Assembly (NCBI RefSeq): GCF_001417775.1
Contig: NZ_BBZJ01000020.1
Span: forward strand, 310,001-374,000
DNA: 64,000 bases
Source: Streptomyces sp. TP-A0356
GTDB taxonomy: Bacteria; Actinomycetota; Actinomycetes; Streptomycetales; Streptomycetaceae
Reading direction: 5' to 3'
Below, one piece after another: positions 1 through 6,638 of this stretch. Each line of letters begins with the position of its first letter. Position 1 is the first letter of the stretch. The notes below the pieces were generated by a model that did not search any database, had not been told where the DNA came from, and was given only the letters and a program-made list of their open reading frames with translations. Position numbers and translations under genes: made by a program.

Positions 1-183
1 AGTGCGATGACTCCGGTTTCCCGGCCGAGCGCCGCACCGCAGAGCGATGCCCGGAGATCTGAGAACGTGTGCGTACCCCGTACTCACGGAGAGAGCACGC
101 AGAGAGGCGGATGTGTCACGGTAGGAAGCGGGGGCCCGCCGAGAGGAGACACGTGCGCGGCGCCCGCGGGAGCGGTCCTCCGC

Positions 184-741
184 TCAGCCCGCCGCTTCCT
201 TCCGACGGGCCCGGTACGCGGCCACGTGCAGGCGGTTTCCGCACGTACGGCTGTCGCAGTAGCGGCGCGACCGGTTGCGTGAGAGGTCGACGAAGGCCCG
301 CCGGCAGTCGGGTGCCTCGCAGCGGCGCAGCCGCTCCTGCTCCCCGGCCACCACGAAGAACGCCAGCGCCATGCCACAGTCCGCGGCGATGTGATCGGCG
401 AGGGAGGCGCCGGGCGCGAAGTAGTGCACATGCCAGTCGTAGCCGTCGTGGTCCGTCAGGCGCGGCGTCGTCCCAGCCGCCGCGACCAGTTCGTTGATCA
501 GCCCGGCCGCGGTCCGGGCGTCCGTCTCGGCGAAGACGGCCGCGAATCGCCCGCGGATCTTGCGGACCGCCGAGAGGTCGAACTCCGACAGGACGCCGAT
601 ATCGCTGAGATCGCGCTTGCGGGCGAAGTCGTCGAGGGCGGCGACATCCGGGAGTCCGTCTGTCTCGTCGCCTTCGGGGGTGGTGTTCACCAGATCCACC
701 ACGAGGTCGAGCGCGCACCGGGTGTCGTGGGTGATCAGCAC
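184..741 (-). CDS. CGNR zinc finger (ABATE-like) protein
   Basis: A 185-residue protein, probably a transcriptional regulator. Its last 45 residues form the CGNR zinc finger: C-E-A-P-D-C, then YCDSRTCGNR about 20 residues later, giving four cysteines. The longer N-terminal part matches the ABATE-type putative stress-induced regulators that usually precede CGNR fingers, including an early Leu/Val-rich stretch with DLVNT. I use the GTG at 741, which has a GGGAG ribosome-binding sequence about 8 bases upstream. It lies downstream of ssgB on the same strand but 307 bases away, so it is probably transcribed on its own. Family assignment is firm; its target genes are unknown. Confidence 0.85.
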   Translation of the reverse strand: MLITHDTRCALDLVVDLVNTTPEGDETDGLPDVAALDDFARKRDLSDIGVLSEFDLSAVRKIRGRFAAVFAETDARTAAGLINELVAAAGTTPRLTDHDGYDWHVHYFAPGASLADHIAADCGMALAFFVVAGEQERLRRCEAPDCRRAFVDLSRNRSRRYCDSRTCGNRLHVAAYRARRKEAAG

Positions 742-1048
742 GTGTCGCTCCCTGGACTGGGGGTCGGGCCGACGCCCGCCGATGCTCGCCGAGCCTAGCG
801 GCTCACCGCCGCCACGGGGCCGCGGCAGATCAAGCCAGGCACGCCCCGTGACTACCGCAACGCCTCGTGACGCCCACGGGCGAGGCGGGGCCCGTCACGG
901 CCCGGAATCCTACCGTCACGTGCCGTACACGCCCGAGCGCCGCCTCCGCGAGGGCTCGCGGCGACGGCGCCCGGGTGTGCCGTATGCGGTTGTCCTGACC
1001 CGAGCCGTCTCCCCGAGTGGACGGCGCCGGGCGGCTTGCGGTCGGGGA
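742..1048. other. Intergenic region between ssgB and the CGNR gene
   Basis: This 307-base gap between two minus-strand genes has no open frame with Streptomyces codon bias. On the minus strand a TAGGCT hexamer near 793-798 could be the -10 element for the CGNR gene. No convincing -35 element, tRNA or hairpin was seen. Confidence 0.4.
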
Positions 1049-1462
1049 CTAACTCTCGGCAAGGATGTGGGAGAGCTCCGTGTCGAGATCGAAATGGCGA
1101 TGCTCCGTGCCTGGCGGCACGGCCGCGTCCGTCCGCTTCAGGAACGACTCCAGGGCCCGCGCCGGGGCCTCGAGCAGGGCCTCGCCCTCCGGGGAACTGA
1201 GGGCGATGCACACGACGCCCTGACCGTGACTGCGGGACGGCCAGACGCGGACGTCACCGGTCCCTGTGGGCCGGTGCAGGCCCTCCGCCAGGAGGTCGCG
1301 GGCGAACACCCACTCGACGGTCTCCTCGGCTCCGGTGTGGAAGGTGGCGTGCACGGCGTAGGGATCGGCCGTGTCATACCGCAGTCCCGCGGGTACAGGC
1401 AGTGAGGACTCGCTCGACACAACGAGGCGCAGGTGCAGCTCGCAGCTGACCGTGGTGTTCAT
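1049..1462 (-). CDS. ssgB: Sporulation and cell-division regulator SsgB
   Basis: A 137-residue SsgA-like protein, the usual SsgB length. SALP proteins occur only in sporulating actinomycetes. SsgB localises early at sporulation septation sites and recruits FtsZ (established for S. coelicolor). The sequence begins MNTTVSCELHLRLVVSS, carries the RYDTADPYAVHATFHTG block, and ends DLDTELSHILAES, all highly conserved in SsgB. An upstream in-frame start would add 22 residues unlike the family. I prefer the ATG at 1462, with GAAAGG a little over 10 bases upstream. It is divergent from the decayed gene at 1653 and monocistronic. Confidence 0.95.
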   Translation of the reverse strand: MNTTVSCELHLRLVVSSESSLPVPAGLRYDTADPYAVHATFHTGAEETVEWVFARDLLAEGLHRPTGTGDVRVWPSRSHGQGVVCIALSSPEGEALLEAPARALESFLKRTDAAVPPGTEHRHFDLDTELSHILAES

Positions 1463-1652
1463 AAGCGCCAGGGCCTTTCGCTCAGTGTGCGCTCGGGGAT
1501 TCGCACGTCGGCGAAATCGACATGCCACCTACGGTGCCGTTGTAAACCCCTCTGAGTGTTTTGCCTGTCTTTACGTAGCTCATCCGGCCGAGACATCGTT
1601 CGCCCCGTACGTCCATTCCGGTGACTGGTTTCTCTCCGGTAGGTTTCGGCGT

Positions 1653-2004
1653 ATGAATACGGGGAGTGACGAACGGGGCGAGATCGCCGCGCGTGAGGGG
1701 GACTCGGCGGCCGAGGCGCACTCGGATCCAGGGCGCCGCAATTCGGCAAGGCGCGACGGGCGCTGCATGTCAGCCGGAAGGTCGCCGTTCTCATGGTCGG
1801 CCTCGGGGTGGTCGTCGCCGGCGTGTTCATGCTTCCGCTCCCCGGGTGGCCGGCTCACCGAGGAGACCCAGCGAGCGCTCGACCCCGGGGTGCGGCGCCG
1901 TGACATCGTCCTGACGACGGCCGGTGCGGCGATCGTCCGCTCTTGTCGGCGTCCACGTCCGGAAGTTCGGCCTCGCGGTGCCCTGGAACGTCAGGGATCA
2001 GTGA
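1653..2004 (+). pseudogene. Decayed TIGR02611 (PGPGW) membrane protein gene
   Basis: Pieces of one small membrane protein lie in three frames. The N-terminus (MNTGSDERGEIAA..., 1653 to about 1753) is in the first frame. The first transmembrane helix (SRKVAVLMVGLGVVVAGVFM, then LPLPGW) is in a second frame to about 1845. ETQRALDPGVRRRDIVLTTAG returns to the first frame from about 1861. The end (VHVRKFGLAVPWNVRDQ and stop at 2002-2004) is in the third. These fit the PGPGW family of Streptomyces, but about 30 residues around the PGPGW motif and second helix are missing. At least two frameshifts and an internal deletion mean no functional product. The start is intact. Confidence 0.75.
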
Positions 2005-2059
2005 TCCGGTGCGTGGTCGGAGGTACGCCCTGACATGGGGTAATGTTCTCCCTGCGCCC

Positions 2060-2131
2060 GGGCGATTAGCTCAGCGGGAGAGCGCTTCGTTCACACCGAA
2101 GAGGTCACTGGTTCGATCCCAGTATCGCCCA
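2060..2131 (+). tRNA. tRNA-Val (anticodon CAC), copy 1
   Basis: A 72-base cloverleaf. The acceptor stem GGGCGAT/ATCGCCC is perfect with discriminator A. The anticodon stem CTTCG/CGAAG encloses loop TTCACAC, giving anticodon CAC for GTG. The T arm is ACTGG/CCAGT with loop TTCGATC. CCA is not encoded. It differs from the copy at 3704 at two bases (D loop and T loop). A -10-like TAATGT at 2041-2046 sits at the same distance as in copy 2, but the matching -35 position (TCGGAG) is poor, and no terminator hairpin follows. Confidence 0.95.
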
Positions 2132-2282
2132 CAGAACCGAGGGCGGCGTGTATTCGCGGACGACGCGCGCCACGCCGTCCTCGTTGCGTACCCGGCGGGG
2201 GTCGCGTGCGAAGGGCGGATCTCCCGAGCCGCTGGGGGAGCCGAATCATTGACGTGCCCGGAGGGCCTCGTGCCCTGTGTCG

Positions 2283-2294
2283 GCAAGCGCTTGC
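2283..2294. promoter_or_regulatory. LacI-family operator palindrome
   Basis: A perfect 12-base palindrome, GCAAGCGCTTGC, with the central CG and AAGCGCTT core typical of LacI-family sugar repressors. It is about 40 bases upstream of the decayed sugar-binding protein gene, where an operator of that transporter would be expected. It is probably a surviving fossil site; whether any repressor still binds is unknown. Confidence 0.5.
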
Positions 2295-2335
2295 TTGAAA
2301 CGATTCACGAACGCCTGACGCAACGTCGTGGGAGA

Positions 2336-2808
2336 GTTGAGCGGCGAACGGCCCTGAAGGCGGCCAGCGCCTCGGTGGCCGCGCTGGGGCCGGCCGCGAC
2401 GACCGGCAGTGGCGGCGACAGTGGCGCGGGGAACGGTACGGTCACCATCCGCTGGGCCTGGTGGGGCGCCGATGAGTGCGCGAAGAGGACCAACCGGTCG
2501 ATCAAGGTCTTCGAGAAGAAGTATCCGAAGATCAAGGTCAAGGACGGACTTCAAGGATTACGTGGCCTTCTGGGAGAAGTTCCGGACCCGGGCGATGGGC
2601 GGAAGTCTCCCGGACGTATTCCAGAACGCCCTGGGATTTCTGCGGAAGTACGACAAGAGAGGTGTTCTTCTCGACCTCAAGTCCCAGGTGGCCGCGGGAA
2701 TGTGCGGACGGACGACTTCCGCGTGGGCCTCGCCAAGGTGGGACGGGTGGACGGAAAGCGGCTCGGCATTCCCGTCGGGCTGGGACGAGTACTTCAAGGC
2801 GCTAAGAG
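2336..2808 (+). pseudogene. Decayed sugar ABC-transporter substrate-binding protein gene
   Basis: Remnant of an extracellular sugar-binding lipoprotein gene. The first frame reads ERRTALKAASASVAALG (signal-peptide-like, lipobox lost), then VTIRWAWWGADECAKRTN and KVFEKKYPKIKVK, the typical N-lobe start. The reading then jumps frame near 2545 to DFKDYVAFWEKF, PDVFQNALGFLRKYDKRGVL and LDLKSQVAAG. It jumps again near 2702 to RTDDFRVGLAKVGRVDGKRLGIPVG, and GWDEYFKAL follows after another break near 2780. The C-terminal two thirds are absent, and the probable start codon now reads GTT at 2336. The GTT and breakpoint positions are approximate. Permease and ATPase genes are not present nearby. Confidence 0.8.
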
Positions 2809-3116
2809 TTCGCCACCCCGTACGGCATCGCCCGCACCTCCGAACTCCTCTTCTGCGTCAACCAGTCGACGCCCACCCCCGAGCAGCTCGCCCCGCAGAT
2901 CGAGGCGGTCCGGGTCCTGCCCCAGGTCGCCGCCCCGCCCGGGCAGCCGATCAAGGCCAAGGTCTTCGGCCCCGGTCTCCACTCCGAACCCGACCGCTCC
3001 ACTCCCGCCACACCGGCGAAATCGCTGTCTACCACCAGGGCCCTGCGGGCCTCGCGTCGCCGTAGCCCGGCGTCGGGGATCCGCAACTCCTCGGGTGAGG
3101 GCGGCAGATGGGTCAT
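2809..3116. other. Scrambled coding remnants between the tRNA-Val genes
   Basis: No intact gene. From about 2812 to 2998 one plus-strand frame (beginning FATPYGIARTSELLFCVNQ) has almost exclusively G/C third positions but no start codon and no continuation, so it looks like an internal fragment of a lost gene I do not recognise. From 3116 leftwards the minus strand reads MTHLPPSPEELRIPDAG..., which resembles the start of another protein and ends at the junction near 2995. Both pieces abut the dead sugar-binding gene. Confidence 0.4.
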
Positions 3117-3217
3117 GGTGCAGTGTGGTGCACATCACGTCACTTGCCGTGAGTGCGCGCACTCGGAGCCGTACCGAGGTGCCGCCCCGCGGTGGCCCGC
3201 ACCGGCAGACTCGCCCC

Positions 3218-3664
3218 ATGGACTGGAACCACTACCGCTTCCGCAGTGTGTGGGCGCTGCCCGTTCCACCCGCCCGCGCGTACGCCGCGCTGGAGCGGGC
3301 CGAGGACTATCCTCGCTGGTGGCCGCAGGTTCGCGCGGTGCACCGGGTCGACGACACGCGTGCCGTGATCACGATCCGGTCCCTGCTGCCGTACGACATG
3401 ACCTTCACCGCACAGGAGACGCGGCGCGATCAATTCGCCGGTGTGCTGGAGGTCGCGATGTCCGGCGACATCGAGGGCTGGGCGCGCTGGACCGTCACCG
3501 CGGCCGGTGCCGGCTCCGTCGCCCGCTACGACCAGGTGGTCGACGTGCAGAAGCCGCTGCTCAAGCGGTTCGCCGTGGTGGGGCGGCCCTTCTTCCGCGC
3601 CAATCACCGGCTGATGATGCGGGCCGGACGGCGGGGACTCGTGGCGCACCTCGAAGCGGTTTGA
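3218..3664 (+). CDS. SRPBCC (START/Bet v1-like) superfamily protein
   Basis: A 148-residue protein with the Streptomyces polyketide-cyclase/dehydratase-like START fold. It starts MDWNHYRFRSVWALP, then has PPARAYAALERAEDYPRWWPQVRAV, the usual first helix-strand region lining the hydrophobic cavity, and ends in a C-terminal helix with RANHRLMMRAGRRGL. Its ligand is unknown. The ATG at 3218 has no clear ribosome-binding site; a -10-like CAGACT at 3206-3211 just ahead suggests a leaderless transcript. It is the only intact gene between the two tRNA-Val copies, and its stop overlaps the presumed promoter of the second tRNA. Confidence 0.8.
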   Translation: MDWNHYRFRSVWALPVPPARAYAALERAEDYPRWWPQVRAVHRVDDTRAVITIRSLLPYDMTFTAQETRRDQFAGVLEVAMSGDIEGWARWTVTAAGAGSVARYDQVVDVQKPLLKRFAVVGRPFFRANHRLMMRAGRRGLVAHLEAV

Positions 3665-3690
3665 AGGGAACCCGCCGGGACCTGTATTGT
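3661..3690 (+). promoter_or_regulatory. Probable promoter of tRNA-Val copy 2
   Basis: TTGAAG (3661-3666) and TATTGT (3685-3690) are separated by 18 bases, with a TG just before the -10. The -10 ends 13 bases before the mature tRNA. The arrangement fits a vegetative sigma HrdB promoter. The -35 hexamer includes the stop codon of the preceding gene. Confidence 0.55.
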
Positions 3691-3703
3691 TCAGTGCGTT
3701 CCC

Positions 3704-3775
3704 GGGCGATTAGCTCAGTGGGAGAGCGCTTCGTTCACACCGAAGAGGTCACTGGTTCGAACCCAGTATCGCCCA
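3704..3775 (+). tRNA. tRNA-Val (anticodon CAC), copy 2
   Basis: Same 72-base structure as the copy at 2060: perfect GGGCGAT/ATCGCCC acceptor stem, anticodon stem CTTCG/CGAAG with loop TTCACAC (anticodon CAC), T loop TTCGAAC, no encoded CCA. It differs by one base in the D loop and one in the T loop. Unlike copy 1 it has a recognisable promoter upstream and a strong hairpin immediately downstream, so it is likely the better expressed copy. Confidence 0.95.
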
Positions 3776-3781
3776 CCCGGA

Positions 3782-3814
3782 GAAGACCGGTCCGTCACCG
3801 ATGGACCGGTCTTC
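3782..3814 (+). terminator. Hairpin terminator after tRNA-Val
   Basis: GAAGACCGGTCC and GGACCGGTCTTC form a perfect 12-base-pair stem around a 9-base loop, starting 7 bases after the tRNA. There is no U tract, as is usual in Streptomyces. It may also serve the converging exonuclease gene. Confidence 0.8.
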
Positions 3815-3862
3815 GCGTTGCACCGGGTGCTTCCCCACGCTTCTCGACGCGGTGCGTCATGG

Positions 3863-4588
3863 TCAGGCCGCCGCCGGAAGCTCCGGGCGCAGGGGCCAGG
3901 CCGGGTTCACCGACTCCTCCAAGCCGCTGCGTGCGAACCACGCCTGCAGCCCGCGCGCCTGCGCCGCGTGCCAACCCCTCTGCAGCGTGTGCAGCTCGGC
4001 CGGTGTCAGCCGCTCCAGCCGGCCCGCGAAACGGCGCCCCACCGCCCGTACGACCTCCATCGCGGCCAGCGCGTCCGCCCCCGCGTCATGTGCCCCCTCC
4101 AGCGCCACCCCGTAGTGCGCGCACAGGTCCGTGAGCGTGCGGCGGCCCTTGCGGTAGCGGTCCAGGTGCTTGTCCAGGACCCGGGGGTCGAGCACGCACA
4201 GCGGCGCCGACGCGAACCAGTGGTCGAGCGAGGACGCCCGATGCCGGCGCAACTCCCGGTCCAGGAGCGTCAGATCGAACGGCGCGTTCATCACCACCAG
4301 CGGCCGGGCCATCGCGGCCTGTTCGGCCAGTTCCCTGGCTATCTCCTCCATCACCGGCGACGGCCAGCGGCCGTTGCGCTGCAGATGCTCCTGCGTCAGC
4401 CCGTGCACCGCCGTCGCCTCGGCGGGCACCGGCACTCCCGGGTTCACCAGCCAGCGGCTCACCCTCGGCCGGGTGCCCGGCGCGTCCTGGACGACGACGG
4501 CGGCCGACACGATCCGGTCGGCCTCCACGTCCACGCCCGTGGTCTCCGTGTCGAAGGCGGCCAGGGGCCCCTCGTACCAGCACGTCAT
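3863..4588 (-). CDS. DnaQ-like 3'-5' exonuclease
   Basis: A 241-residue DEDDh exonuclease related to the epsilon proofreading subunit of DNA polymerase III. Exo I is FDTETTGVD at residues 12-20 (D13, E15). Exo II contains the conserved Asp in VVMNAPFDLTLLDREL. Exo III has HDAGADALAAMEV, with the catalytic His and Asp spaced as in DEDDh enzymes. The family removes 3'-terminal nucleotides from DNA or RNA using two metal ions. No polymerase or BRCT domain is attached, so it is a stand-alone exonuclease; a proofreading or RNase-T-like role cannot be distinguished from sequence. It converges on the tRNA-Val terminator. Confidence 0.88.
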   Translation of the reverse strand: MTCWYEGPLAAFDTETTGVDVEADRIVSAAVVVQDAPGTRPRVSRWLVNPGVPVPAEATAVHGLTQEHLQRNGRWPSPVMEEIARELAEQAAMARPLVVMNAPFDLTLLDRELRRHRASSLDHWFASAPLCVLDPRVLDKHLDRYRKGRRTLTDLCAHYGVALEGAHDAGADALAAMEVVRAVGRRFAGRLERLTPAELHTLQRGWHAAQARGLQAWFARSGLEESVNPAWPLRPELPAAA

Positions 4589-4757
4589 GCGTCCCCAACT
4601 CCTCGATCACTCTCGGCAGTTGACGTACCGTCTTCTGCCCGATTCGGTGATACCCGGGCTGTTTGCGCCGTACGCCGGAAGGACACAACAGGAGTACGGG
4701 TCTTTGCAGTTCAGGGACCCATCACGGGGACTCACGAGGCATGGAAGGCTGTTGGTC

Positions 4758-5324
4758 ATGGCGATAGCGCAGCCCGAGCGGGGCGGGCTGCTGCCCGAGC
4801 GGACGGCACCCCAGCGCGGCACACTCGCCACCACCGCCTGCATGGAGACACTGCAGGTGGGCTATCTGCACGCGGTCGCCGCGGCGGCCGGCTGCTCGCT
4901 GTCGCAGCCCTTTCCGGACAACGGCATCGACTGGCACGTCAGTCACAGCGCGCCCGGCCACACGGTCGACGACGAGGTCACCATCAAGGTGCAGCTCAAG
5001 TGCACCTACCAGATCCCGCCCAACCCGCCGGGCCGCTTCTTCTCCTTCACGCTCGACAACGACCACCTGGCGAAGCTCGCCCGCACCCCGGTCTCGGTGC
5101 ACAAGATCCTCGTCGTGATGATCGTCCCGCGTTCCCAGGAGCAGTGGCTGCGGGCCGGCCACGACCGCCTCGACCTGCGGCACTGCTGCTACTGGATCAA
5201 CCTCGCCGGACACCCGATCACGGGCCGGCACCGCACCACCGTGCGCATCCCGACCGCGCGGATCTTCGACGACCGCGCGCTGTGCGAGATCATGACCCGG
5301 GTCGGAACAGGAGGCAGACCGTGA
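4758..5324 (+). CDS. DUF4365 domain protein (PD-(D/E)XK nuclease-like)
   Basis: A 188-residue protein filled by a DUF4365 domain, a family placed in the PD-(D/E)XK nuclease superfamily and often found in defence or repair settings. The sequence shows the expected core: a helix with GYLHAVAAAAGC, then DNGID with Asp58, then VTIKVQLKCT with Gln79 and Lys81, matching the D...QxK active-site arrangement. The start at 4758 is chosen because homology begins there; an in-frame open stretch extends further upstream without matching the family. Its stop overlaps the next gene's start (GTGA at 5321-5324), so the two are translationally coupled. No helicase or methylase is adjacent. The function is inferred from fold only. 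Confidence 0.75.
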   Translation: MAIAQPERGGLLPERTAPQRGTLATTACMETLQVGYLHAVAAAAGCSLSQPFPDNGIDWHVSHSAPGHTVDDEVTIKVQLKCTYQIPPNPPGRFFSFTLDNDHLAKLARTPVSVHKILVVMIVPRSQEQWLRAGHDRLDLRHCCYWINLAGHPITGRHRTTVRIPTARIFDDRALCEIMTRVGTGGRP

Positions 5325-6538
5325 CACACCGTCCCCTCGACGAGCCGGCCCGCATCGTCCGGCCGCACCCGGTCGAGCCGCTCTGGAACCAGCCGCCCGA
5401 CCCCGCCCAGGTCGACCCGGCCGTGCTCAGCGCCCTCCTGCACCGCCACGGCTGGCAGCGCCGCGGCGGAGCCCCCGGACGTTACGGTCGGTGGACCCCG
5501 CCGGGTCCCGGCGGCAGCGGTACGAGCCTGCTGGTACCGGAGACCCGGGCCTTCCCCGACAGCGAGGACCTGCTCGGCGAGGCCCTACTGGCCCTGTCCC
5601 GCAGCGGCTCCCCCTCGGCCCGCGACGTGCTGGTCGGGCTCGCCGTGCCCAGCGACGAGATCCGCTGGTGGCGAGACGTGCCCACGGGACCCGTCGACGC
5701 GGCCCCCTGGGCCGTCGAGGACCAACTGCGCACGGCCGCCCGCCAGATGCTGCTGGCGGGTGCGCTCGCCACCCGCGCGCGTGTCGGCTACTACGGCGCC
5801 CGGCACCGGCGGCCCGCCGCCGCGGCCCTGGAGAACGTCCTGGTCGGAGCGGCCCCCGGCGGCCGTCGGCTCACCGCCTTCGTGCCCGTCGGCACGGGGC
5901 GGCCGCTCGCCGTACGTCTGCACGAGGCGCTGTACGCGGCCCGGGAGGCCATCGACTACCAGCGGGCCACCGGCGGCATGGACGCCTTCGACGCGGCCGT
6001 CGAGGCGGGCGTGAGCCATGAGCTGACCGAGGCGCTGGTCGCCCTGGTGCGTGGCTCCGAGGGCGCCCGCATCGCCGTCGAGTGGGCGCCCGGGGCCGGC
6101 GTCCCCGAAGGCTGTGCGACGCAGGCCGAGCCGGTCGAGTTCTCCCCGGGCGACCTGCCGGCGCTGCGCGAGGCCGGGGCCCGCTATCTGCGCGCGGAGC
6201 CGTCCGTGCCGGTGCGGATCACCGGGACCGTCGTCCGTCTGCGCAGGTCGGGGCCGCGCGGCGAGGGCACCGTACGGCTGCGCGTCATCGCCGGGGCCGA
6301 GGTGCCCCACGTACGGATGACGCTGGACGAGGAGGCGTACCGGATCGCCGGCCACGCCCACCTGGTCGGGCTGCCGGTGCGCGTGCACGGACGGCTGGAG
6401 AGCCGAGGCGGCTTCCGGCGCCTCGTGGCCGCGTCCGGGGTGACGCCCGTACAGGTCGACGAGGCCGAGCGGGACCGGCTGATGAAGTCGCTCCAGGAGA
6501 ACCTCGACTTCTTCGAGGAGGCCTGCGGAGGGGAGTGA
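5321..6538 (+). CDS. Uncharacterised protein coupled to DUF4365 gene
   Basis: A 405-residue protein I do not recognise. It has no signal peptide or membrane helix. The N-terminal 70 residues are Pro/Arg rich and hold HGWQRRGGAPGRYGRWTPPG. The middle is Ala/Leu/Arg rich and helical (DQLRTAARQMLLAGALATRA, then EALYAAREAIDYQRATGG). The last 130 residues look like a beta barrel with alternating charged strands (VPVRITGTVVRLRRSG, VRVHGRLESRGG). The C-terminus is acidic (EACGGE). The GTG start overlaps the DUF4365 stop by four bases, so both products are probably made together. The gene precedes thrS by 100 bases. Confidence 0.7.
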   Translation: MTHRPLDEPARIVRPHPVEPLWNQPPDPAQVDPAVLSALLHRHGWQRRGGAPGRYGRWTPPGPGGSGTSLLVPETRAFPDSEDLLGEALLALSRSGSPSARDVLVGLAVPSDEIRWWRDVPTGPVDAAPWAVEDQLRTAARQMLLAGALATRARVGYYGARHRRPAAAALENVLVGAAPGGRRLTAFVPVGTGRPLAVRLHEALYAAREAIDYQRATGGMDAFDAAVEAGVSHELTEALVALVRGSEGARIAVEWAPGAGVPEGCATQAEPVEFSPGDLPALREAGARYLRAEPSVPVRITGTVVRLRRSGPRGEGTVRLRVIAGAEVPHVRMTLDEEAYRIAGHAHLVGLPVRVHGRLESRGGFRRLVAASGVTPVQVDEAERDRLMKSLQENLDFFEEACGGE

Positions 6539-6638
6539 CGGTAACCGTTTCGCGGAGCGTGGCCACGGGTCGGTACGATCCCAGTCATGCGCGCGCTCCA
6601 GGTATGGCGCCGCATCCATCAGCAGTCAGGAGAGACCG

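Noticed and set aside
2071..2286. A minus-strand frame with GRYWDRTSDLFGVNEALSR opposite tRNA-Val
   Set aside because: This is the well-known false protein produced by translating the reverse complement of a tRNA.
1943..3664. A continuous 573-codon plus-strand frame running through the first tRNA-Val and into the SRPBCC gene
   Set aside because: It crosses a tRNA gene and frame-broken remnants. Only its last 148 codons match a real family, so the gene is called from 3218.
3661..3775. tRNA-Val as an attachment site of an integrative element
   Set aside because: No integrase, excisionase or partial tRNA 3'-end repeat was found. Both tRNA copies are complete, so an insertion remains speculative.
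6539..6638. A T-box riboswitch before thrS
   Set aside because: The gap is only 100 bases and shows no T-box sequence or specifier stem. hisS and alaS also lack room for one.
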